Position numbers and translations under genes: made by a program. From contig BDSL01000026.1 of assembly GCA_003116995.1 (NCBI GenBank), forward strand, positions 806,001 through 870,000: a DNA stretch of 64,000 nt, written 5' to 3'. The notes beneath the pieces are model-generated. The model saw only the letters and a program-made list of their open reading frames with translations, searched no databases and had not been told where the DNA came from. Shown here piece by piece: positions 22,801-33,617 of this stretch (positions within the stretch are counted from its first letter, which is position 1; each line of letters opens with the position of its first letter). Origin of the DNA: Yamagishiella unicocca. Its lineage: Eukaryota; Chlorophyta; Chlorophyceae; Chlamydomonadales; Volvocaceae.

Positions 22801-23896
22801 GGCGCTGCTCCAGGGGAGGCAGCCCTTGTACTACAAGATGGACGACACGGGGAGCGGGCAGGTGGACGCAGGCGTGGGTACTGCGACCTTGCGGTGCAAG
22901 AGAGCGACCTTGCGGGGGAGGGTTCGGTAGCTGCTGTGCTGCCTCCACAAGGACTAAGTGCGGGTTACCGCAGTGCACGCAGCCCCTGCGATGGGGCATG
23001 TGGTTGTGCTGGAATTAGGGAGGCTGTGCTGATGGAGCCGCGATGTCTGGCGTGTAGGCCGCAGTGCCGATGCGTCCGGGCAAGTGAGGTGGCCTCCTGG
23101 AGCCGGGAATCGTCACGAACATGGATTTGGGGCTGGCATGGCCCGCGTCATGTCTAGATCCCCAGTGTCCTGGCTTGAACCCCTGGCCCTCGTCCGTCGG
23201 ACGCGGCCCCATTGTAACGATAAATCCTGCACAGAGATTGCCCTCTCTGTGGTTTTAAGTCGCGCGACTGATGTGACTGACCGACCGGCACTGCTCATAC
23301 CCGTGTTTCGTACCACCGCACGCACCACCACTGGGTGGCGAAGGGCGGTTGCTCTAGACCATGCTGCTGGCACGCCCTACGGGCGCTCAAGCAGAAACGG
23401 CAGTTTGGTGTGTCCATAGCAGATTACTCTAGGTGCCGTGGGTATGTACACTGTGCATGTCGGTTAATGCATAGAAGCTCGGGAAGTCCATAACTGATCA
23501 GGGATAAGAAAGCTGCAGGCTGATCCGACCGTTGATGTAGAGACTCGAACTGCTGGAAATTCACGCCAGGTTCTTAGGCTGCGGACCCGATCGAAAACTT
23601 TCACCGTGTTTTACACAAACATTTCTGAATTGCCTCGACAGTATATACTGCAGCCCTAAATATCCCGACGTTGTATTAGCAAGAATGCGCGTGTTACAGG
23701 GGAGCCAGCTATTAGCAAGCTCGTTTGCTTGCTCGGCCGCCAGGCCGAGGCGGTGTTCCGAAACCGTACTATGTGACACAGGTGCCATTTCCAGGATCAC
23801 TCCGCCTACCCAATTCCCCTTTAGAGCACATTACACAAGGTCTAGCGCTGTGTTGCTAATAACCTCTTTGGCGTATCTATTGGCAGCCGGTTCAAC
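22801..23896. other. Intergenic, no supported gene
   Basis: This holds the presumed 3' UTR of LEU1S (TGTAA at 23213-23217) and the upstream region of the methionine synthase. No exon-like segment was found on either strand. Confidence 0.5.
23213..23217 (+). promoter_or_regulatory. Putative poly(A) signal TGTAA
   Basis: This is the first TGTAA downstream of the LEU1S stop, at 413 bases. Confidence 0.4.
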
Positions 23897-26800
23897 ATGA
23901 AGCCCAGAGACTTACTTGCCACTGTGCGAAAATATCCAATTTATGTAGTTGGAGCCCTTGTGACTGCGGTCGCGTGCGGACCTGCAGCGTTGCCATTATT
24001 CTCGGCAGTGATTGCTGGACTGGCTGTAATTGCCGTCCCTGCCGCAGTTGTTGCAGCGGTAAGGAGCTGTACCTCATCAGCGTGGCTTTTATATGTTCTT
24101 AACAAATATGTGCTGCCGCGATCGCTAGGTCGGGATCGCCTTGTCCGGTCGCAAGGGAGCTACGACGCGGAGTTCCGCTGGTACGCAAACCTGTGTACTA
24201 GTTTATTCTCGCCGATTCATGTATTCATATTGTGCCTCTCTGTCGTTCTGTTGTTGCAGTCTCACCTGATGTGAAGCCCAAGACGGACGAGCCAGTCCAT
24301 GGGACTGCCACGTCTAACCCCGTTACCAAACCCGAGCCCTTGGAATCGCCGGATGCTGCCTTTGAAGCTGTTGGGTCTGGTCAAAGCCAGGTGGCTCGTG
24401 AGCCTCAGTCGGCGCCTATCGTGGCACAACCGCCGCCCGTGGCTAGCCCGGAGGATGTACCCCAGCCAGTGGAAGTCGCAGTGGCTCGTGAGCTGGCACC
24501 GACCCCTGAACTGGAGGATGTACCCCAGCCAGCGGAAGTCGCAGTGGCTCGTGAGCTGGCACCCACGCCGGTGCCTGTCCAGTCCGCGCTTAACACGGAG
24601 AACGTAACCCAGCAACTTGAGAAGCTCCTTCGTGAGCGCATTATCTTCATTGACGGCGCAATGGGCACGCAGATCCAGAAGTACAAGCTGGAGGAGGAAG
24701 ATTTCCGTGGCGAGCGGTATGTGAAGCACGGCCACGAGTTGAAGGGCAACAACGACCTGCTGGTCATCACCCGCCCGGACGTCATCGGCCAGATCCACAC
24801 GGCGTACCTGGAGGGCGGGGCCGACATCATTGAGACCAACACGTTCAACGGCACGTGGATCAGCCAGTCGGACTATGAGCTGCAGGCTGACGTAGGTGGC
24901 GTGTGCTTGCATCGCGGTGGAGGGTAACCAACATACCATCTGCAATTGGGTTGCGCACTGTGCGCAGATCGTTCAGCGGTCAGGCATGTACAGGCATGTA
25001 GCCTCTAGCCGCTTATTTGTGTTGAATTTGGGTTCTATAGATTTGCAACGCTCCGAGTATCACGCTCTCGTTCTTCTGCCCGTCCACCCGTGTATGCGCA
25101 GGAGGAGGTTGCGCTCATCAACCGCACAGCTGCCGAGCTTGCCAAGAAGTGCGTCAAGGACTTCATGGCAGCTCACCCAGAGAGCGGCCCCCGCTTCGTT
25201 GCGGGCGCGGTTGGGCCCACCAACAAGACGCTCAGTGTATCGCCCAGCGTGGAGAACCCGGCGTTCCGTGGCATCACGTACGATGAGGTGGTCGATGCGT
25301 ACTACAAGCAGATCGAGGCGCTGTACGAGGGTGGTGTTGACATGTTCCTGGTTGAGACTATCTTTGACACGTTGAATGCCAAGGCATCGATCTACGCCTT
25401 GGAGCAGTTTTTCAGCGACCGTGGCGTCCGCCTGCCTGTGTTCATCAGCGGCACCATCGTGGACAACAGCGGTCGCACGCTGAGCGGCCAGACCAACGAG
25501 GCTTTCTGGAACAGCATCTGCCACGCCAAGCCCATGGCGGTGGGCCTCAACTGTGCTCTAGGCGCCAAGGACATGCTTCAGTATATTGCCAACCTCAGTG
25601 CTTGTGCCGACTGCTACGTCTTCTGCTACCCCAACGCCGGCCTGCCCAATGCCATGGGCGGTTACGATCAGAAGGGTCCGGAGATGGCGGAGGAGATCCG
25701 TCCCTTCTGCGAGGCTGGCCTGGTGAACGCCATTGGTGGCTGCTGCGGTACGGGACCTGAGCACATTGCCGCCATCAAGGCCATGGCGTCCGCCTACCCG
25801 CCGCGCAAGTGCCCGGTGGTGGAGCCGCTGATGCGCCTAAGCGGCCTGGAGCCGCTCAATTACCGCCCAGACCCTGCCAACATGCGCCGCACGTTCCTGA
25901 ACATTGGCGAGCGTTGCAATGTGGCTGGTAGCATCCTCTACAAGAAGGCTATCGTCAACAACGACTACGACACTGCCGTGTCTATCGCGCTGAAGCAGGT
26001 GAACCAGGGGGCTGACGTTCTGGATATCAACATGGACGACGGCCTCATTGAGGGTGTTGGCGCTATGACCCGCTTCGTCAACCTGCTTGTCAGCGACCCG
26101 GAGATCAGCCGCGTGCCGTTCATGATTGACAGCAGCAAGTTCCACATTGTGGAGGCTGGCCTCAAGTGCAGCCAGGGCAAGTGCATCGTCAATAGCATCA
26201 GCCTGAAGGAGGGTGAGGAAGCCTTCCGGCACCATGCCGAGTTGGTTAAGCGTCACGGTGCGGCTGTGGTGGTGATGGCTTTCGACGAGCAGGGCCAGGC
26301 AGCTACCTGCGAGGATAAGGTCCGGATCTGCTGCCGCGCCTACCGCATCCTCGTAGACGAAGTTGGCTTCAACCCTCAGGACATCATCTTTGATCCCAAC
26401 ATCCTGACCGTTGGCACGGGGCTTGCTGAGCACAACAACTATGCCGTTGACTTTATTCGCGCAACCAGTGAGATCAAGCGGCGCTGCCCCGGCTCAAAAA
26501 TCAGCGGTGGTGTCAGCAACATTGCCTTCAGCTTCCGCGGCAACGAGGCAGTGCGGCGCGCATTCCACAGCGCCTTCCTCTACCACGCCTGTGCAGCGGG
26601 CATGGACATGGGCATTGTGAACACGGCCCAGGTCAAGGAGGACGAGTACAGCAAGATTGACAAGGAGCTGCTCGGATACGTGGAGGACGTGCTGCTGAAC
26701 AGGTGCGCAAGGCGTCAAGAGGGCAAAAGCACTGCACATGAAACGGATGGTTTACGGGTTTACGCGGGGTATTCGCGCACGATACGAAGAGGTTGTCCTG

Positions 26801-29800
26801 CACATCAACGAACGGGGGGCGTCCAGCAACAACTGAATAACAAAAGATGTGTACGTCATTTGCTACACTAATGTACATGCGGGAGGCTTTGCTGTATGGA
26901 TGCTGGTCTTGACTTCGTTTGCGATGTGGGGCACTCGCATGACCCTGATGTGTTGGCGCTGCCAGCATCCACCGGCATGTGGGTTTTGCGTCCGTGCCAC
27001 CTGAGGTTATGGAGGACAGCAGTTCTAGGACTCCGGGCCAGTAAACAGGACCAGTTCCAAGGCACCACTGCACCATTCGGTATTCATGCTGACGTTCCTA
27101 CCTAGAGAGATGCCCTAAATAGTGATAGATTGCAACAAGTCAGAGTAAAGGTTGTATGGAAGGGGCACCAGCAGCCGCCGTCGGTAATTGCGTTGCGCAA
27201 AGAACATACATACGCCATTTGCTGGTACCCACAAATCATGGTATAGATGGAAAACAACACGCTGGCTATCAACCGCTTCGTTGCAACTCAGAGCTTACTT
27301 GCCTGCTATGGTTTCATGCCATCACCGTTTGGCAGTTATTTGTATCCTGGCTGTCTTACACCATTCCACCTACATATGCTCGACCGTATGCAAGGGCTGT
27401 TGAAATAAACCGTGCCCCGCACCGCACTTGCCCCGCTCTTGCCCCGCCCCACTTTTCCCCCTGTACCCCACGTTCCCCTGATCTGACGTGCAGGCGGGAT
27501 GATGCCACGGAGCGCATGATGGACTTCGCAGCACAGCTGGACCCGAAGTGCCCCCCGACCAAACTGCGCAGGCTCAACGAGGAGCAGGCATCCGCACCCA
27601 AGATCTCGCCGCGGCTGAACCCTGTCCCCGATGGTTTCGACCCGCTCGCGCCAGCCACCGTTTTGCCGCCAGTTCCAGTGTACGTTCCTTCCGGTGACGT
27701 CGTGAAGAAGTCGCCGGCGTTCGAGCAGCTGGACGAGCTGCTTCGCGAGCGCGTCATCTTCATTGACGGCGCGATGGGCACGCAGATCCAGAAGTACAAG
27801 CTGGAGGAGGAGGACTTCCGTGGTGAGCGGTATGTGAAGCACGGCCACGAGCTGAAGGGCAACAACGACCTGCTGGTCATCACCCGCCCGGACGTCATCG
27901 GCCAGATCCACACGGCGTACCTGGAGGGCGGGGCCGACATCATTGAGACCAACACGTTCAACGGCACGTGGATCAGCCAGTCGGACTACGAGCTGCAGGC
28001 TGACGTAGGTGGCGTGTGTAAGGGTGGAGCTGCAGGAATGAGTCACAAATGTAGTGGTCATGGAGGTGAAGGGATGAGGGAGTAGCGGTAGCTGAACGTG
28101 TGGTTTGGAACAGGTTTTTGCCATAAGCATAGGCCGTATGCTTCCACACTCGGCATGCAGCCTCTTAACTGACTGGCATAAATTGCTTATTGACGCAGGG
28201 TCCGGACTGACAAACACTTGGATCATAATATGGACTATTTCGTACCCTCACGCTATGCCCAGTGTCCAACTTCGTTTGCTGTGACCATGCGCCCGTCCAC
28301 CCGCGTATGAGCAGGAGGAGGTTGCGCTCATCAACCGCACAGCTGCGGAGCTTGCCAAGAAGTGCGTCAAGGACTTCATGGCAGCTCACCCAGAGAGCGG
28401 CCCCCGCTTCGTTGCGGGCGCGGTTGGGCCCACCAACAAGACGCTCAGTGTATCGCCCAGCGTGGAGAACCCGGCGTTCCGTGGCATCACGTACGATGAG
28501 GTGGTCGACGCGTACTACAAGCAGATCGAGGCGCTGTACGAGGGTGGTGTTGACATGTTCCTGGTTGAGACCATCTTTGACACGTTGAACGCCAAGGCAT
28601 CGATCTACGCCTTGGAGCAGTTTTTCAGCGACCGTGGCGTCCGCCTGCCTGTGTTCATCAGCGGCACCATCGTCGACAACAGCGGTCGCACGCTGAGTGG
28701 CCAGACCAACGAGGCCTTCTGGAACAGCATCTGCCACGCCAAGCCCATGGCGGTGGGCCTCAACTGTGCTCTAGGCGCCAAGGACATGCTTCAGTACATT
28801 GCCAACCTCAGCGCTTGTGCCGACTGCTACGTCTTCTGCTACCCCAACGCCGGCCTGCCCAATGCCATGGGCGGTTACGATCAGAAGGGTCCGGAGATGG
28901 CGGAGGAGATCCGTCCCTTCTGCGAGGCTGGCCTGGTGAACGCCATTGGTGGCTGCTGCGGCACGGGACCTGAGCACATTGCCGCCATCAAGGCCATGGC
29001 ATCCGCCTACCCGCCGCGCAAGTGCCCGGTGGTGGAGCCGCTGATGCGCCTAAGCGGCCTGGAGCCCCTCAATTACCGCCCAGACCCTGCCAACATGCGC
29101 CGCACGTTCCTCAACATTGGCGAGCGTTGCAATGTGGCTGGTAGCATCCTCTACAAGAAGGCTATCGTCAACAACGACTACGACACGGCCGTGTCTATCG
29201 CGTTGAAGCAGGTGAACCAGGGGGCTGACGTTCTGGATATCAACATGGACGACGGCCTCATTGAGGGTGTTGGCGCTATGACCCGCTTCGTCAACCTGCT
29301 TGTCAGCGACCCGGAGATCAGCCGCGTGCCGTTCATGATTGACAGCAGCAAGTTCCAAATCGTGGAGGCTGGCCTCAAGTGCAGCCAGGGCAAGTGCATC
29401 GTCAATAGCATCAGCCTGAAGGAGGGTGAGGAGGCCTTCCGGCACCATGCGAAGCTGGTTAAGCGTCATGGCGCGGCTGTGGTGGTGATGGCTTTCGACG
29501 AGCAGGGCCAGGCAGCTACCTGCGAGGATAAGGTCCGGATCTGCTGCCGCGCCTACCGCATTCTTGTGGAGGAAGTTGGCTTCAACCCTCAGGACATCAT
29601 CTTTGATCCCAACATCCTGACTGTTGGCACGGGCCTTGCTGAGCACAACAACTACGCCGTTGACTTTATTCGTGCCACACGCGAGATCAAGCGGCTCTGC
29701 CCCGGCTCAAAGGTCAGCGGTGGTGTCAGCAACATTGCCTTCAGCTTCCGCGGCAACGAGGCAGTGCGGCGCGCATTCCACAGCGCCTTCCTCTACCACG

Positions 29801-32800
29801 CCTGTGCAGCGGGCATGGACATGGGCATTGTGAACACGGCCCAGGTCAAGGAGGACGAGTACAGCAAGATTGACAAGGAGCTGCTCGGATACGTGGAGGA
29901 CGTGCTGCTGAACAGGTATGCAGCGAGTTTGGGGAGGATCTCAATTCTATCTGTCTTCTGTTCGTGGCCAGAAAAACCTGATTAGTCTTTGCCGATTGAC
30001 ATAGGTTGCCAATGGCATCAGGAAACAACTTGATATGCAGCCACGCAGTTTTAGTTGCAACGTGTCAGGTGTGTTAGTTGCGTTTTAAGGGAGCACCTCC
30101 TTGCTGTTGCACTGCAGATGTGAGAACGCTACAGAACGGATGATGGAGTTTGCAGCACTGCTCACTCCGGGTTGCAAACCCACGGCCGTGACCAAGCTGG
30201 CATCAGTTGAGGCAGGACCCACCTTCACGCCCCGGGCGAACGCTGTCGCTGACGGTTTTGACCCGCTCGCGCCGGCCACTGACTTGCCGCCAGTTCCAGT
30301 ATACATTCCTTCCGGTGACGCCCTGAAGAAGTCGCCGGTGTTCGAGCAGCTGGACGAGCTGCTTCGCGAGCGCGTCATCTTCATTGATGGCGCGATGGGC
30401 ACGCAGATCCAGAAGTACAAGCTGGAGGAGGAGGACTTCCGTGGTGAGCGGTATGTGAAGCACGGCCACGAGCTGAAGGGCAACAACGACCTGCTGGTCA
30501 TCACCCGCCCGGACGTCATCGGCCAGATCCACACGGCATACCTGGAGGGCGGGGCCGACATCATTGAGACCAACACGTTCAACGGCACGTGGATCAGCCA
30601 GTCGGACTACGAGCTGCAGGCTGACGTAGGTGGCGTGTGCTTGCATCGCGGTGGAGGGTAACCAACATACCATCTGAAATTGGGTTGCGGAGAAAATGCA
30701 GGTCGTGCAGCGCTCAGGCATGTACAGGCATGTAGCCTCTAGCCAATTACCTATGTTGGGTTTGGGATTCGATCGATTTGCAACGCTCCGTGTATCACGC
30801 TGTCGTTCTCCTGCCCGTCCACCCGCGTATGCGCAGGAGGAGGTTGCGCTCATCAACCGCACAGCTGCCGAGCTTGCCAAGAAGTGCGTCAAGGACTTCA
30901 TGGCAGCTCACCCAGAGAGCGGCCCCCGCTTCGTTGCGGGCGCGGTTGGGCCCACCAACAAGACGCTCAGTGTATCGCCCAGCGTGGAGAACCCAGCGTT
31001 CCGTGGCATCACGTACGATGAGGTGGTCGATGCGTACTACAAGCAGATCGAGGCGCTGTACGAGGGTGGTGTTGACATGTTCCTGGTTGAGACTATCTTT
31101 GACACGTTGAATGCCAAGGCATCGATCTACGCCTTGGAGCAGTTTTTCAGCGACCGTGGCGTCCGCCTGCCTGTGTTCATCAGCGGCACCATCGTGGACA
31201 ACAGCGGTCGCACGCTGAGCGGCCAGACCAACGAGGCTTTCTGGAACAGCATCTGCCACGCCAAGCCCATGGCGGTGGGCCTCAACTGTGCTCTAGGCGC
31301 CAAGGACATGCTTCAGTACATTGCCAACCTCAGCGCTTGTGCCGACTGCTACGTCTTCTGCTACCCCAACGCCGGCCTGCCCAATGCCATGGGCGGTTAC
31401 GACCAGAAGGGTCCGGAGATGGCGGAGGAGATCCGTCCCTTCTGCGAGGCTGGCCTGGTGAACGCCATTGGTGGCTGCTGCGGCACGGGACCTGAGCACA
31501 TTGCCGCCATCAAGGCCATGGCATCCGCTTACCCGCCGCGCAAGTGCCCGGTGGTGGAGCCGCTGATGCGCCTAAGCGGCCTTGAGCCGCTCAATTACCG
31601 CCCAGACCCTGCCAACATGCGCCGCACGTTCCTGAACATTGGCGAGCGTTGCAATGTGGCTGGTAGCATCCTCTACAAGAAGGCTATCGTCAACAACGAC
31701 TACGACACTGCCGTATCTATCGCGCTGAAGCAGGTGAACCAGGGGGCTGACGTTCTGGATATCAACATGGACGACGGCCTCATTGAGGGTGTTGGCGCTA
31801 TGACCCGCTTCGTCAACCTGCTTGTCAGCGACCCGGAGATCAGCCGCGTGCCGTTCATGATTGACAGCAGCAAGTTCCACATCGTGGAGGCTGGCCTCAA
31901 GTGCAGCCAGGGCAAGTGCATCGTCAATAGCATCAGCCTGAAGGAGGGTGAGGAGGCCTTCCGGCACCATGCGAAGCTGGTTAAGCGTCATGGCGCGGCT
32001 GTGGTGGTGATGGCTTTCGACGAGCAGGGCCAGGCAGCTACCTGCGAGGATAAGGTCCGGATCTGCTGCCGCGCCTACCGCATTCTTGTGGAGGAAGTTG
32101 GCTTCAACCCTCAGGACATCATCTTTGATCCCAACATCCTGACTGTTGGCACGGGCCTTGCTGAGCACAACAACTACGCCGTTGACTTTATTCGTGCCAC
32201 ACGCGAGATCAAGCGGCTCTGCCCCGGCTCAAAGGTCAGCGGTGGTGTCAGCAACATTGCCTTCAGCTTCCGCGGCAACGAGGCAGTGCGGCGCGCATTC
32301 CACAGCGCCTTCCTCTACCACGCCTGTGCAGCGGGCATGGACATGGGCATTGTGAACACGGCCCAGGTCAAGGAGGACGAGTACAGCAAGATTGACAAGG
32401 AGCTGCTTGGGTTCGTGGAGGACGTGCTGCTGAATAGGTGGGCAGTAGGGGATTCGACGGATCTCCATCTGGTTATCTGTGTCGTGTTAGTTGCCTGGAA
32501 TGCAAGTTGTGTTCCTTAACCGACCGGCATGTCGCATGCGGGCATGCCTGCCTGCCAGACGAGTGGGTCACAAACGGGCAGGGTAGCCACGAGCCTATTA
32601 GCTGGGTGTTCGTATTCGCGAATACGAACACAATTGATGCTGCAAATGGCATGTTACAAAGCCGCACGGTGGCATGATGTATGTGAAGCCACAATTGCAC
32701 CTATCAGGGACCACAACTGCGGGTATATTGGCTCACGCGGTGGTACGAGGGGTACCAAGGTGGGAGACCGCCTCTTCCGCTCACCCGTAGGTGCGACAAC

Positions 32801-33585
32801 GCGACTGAGCGCATGATGGAGTACGCCGCCCTGCTGGACCCCAAGTCCAAGCCCACTGCTGTCGTGAAGAAGGGCGGGTTGGCGGGCCCCGGGGGCGCTG
32901 TTGCCAAGAAGGGCGACTCGTGGCGGGACCTGTCTGTGGAGAAGCGGCTGGAGTACGCGCTCATCAAGGGCATCGACGAGTTCGCGGTGGTGGACACGGA
33001 GGAGGCGCGCACGTGCGGCAGGTGAGCGAAGCGCTGATGCGGGGCAGGGCATTGCAGGGCTTGAGGCGACGGTTCGTGGGGAGGCGAGTAGTTGCGGCTG
33101 CGTTGAGGACACTGGCGAAATTGTGGTGCCACGTGGTTTGGCTGGGCTGCGTACATTACGGGTGATGTTGATCCTTTTCGTGTTTTCGCGCAGGTACCCG
33201 AAGCCACTGAACGTCATCGAGGTGCCGCTTATGGACGGCATGAATGTCGTCGGTGACCTCTTTGGCGCGGGCAAGATGTTTTTGCCTCAGGTAGGCGGGC
33301 GTGGGCCTCGCTGCGCGTAGTCTACATAACACTGTACGTCGCGATTCATTCTGGCTGCGGACTGGCCATAGCATGATTTAACGGTGCTGGCAGTAGCGAT
33401 GGTGACCTGCTGTCGTGACACCGCTGTCCCGCCCCGGCTGCGCCCCCTGGCAGGTCATCAAGTCGGCTCGCGTCATGAAGAAGGCGGTGGCGCACCTGAT
33501 CCCCTACATCGAGGAGGAGAAGAGGCTGAACGGCACCGTGGGCGAGGACTCCAACGCCGGCGTGGTGGTGATTGCGACCGTGAAG

Positions 33586-33617
<32 letters not shown>

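Noticed and set aside
24260..32437. Three separate tandem methionine synthase genes
   Set aside because: Modules 2 and 3 have no upstream start, promoter-like gap or cobalamin domain of their own. Each begins with the folate-domain end of the previous module, joined in phase.
24260..32437. Triplication as a simple assembly duplication
   Set aside because: The copies differ in linkers, introns and scattered residues, and each flanking exon is distinct. A mis-assembled exact duplicate is unlikely, though long reads should confirm.
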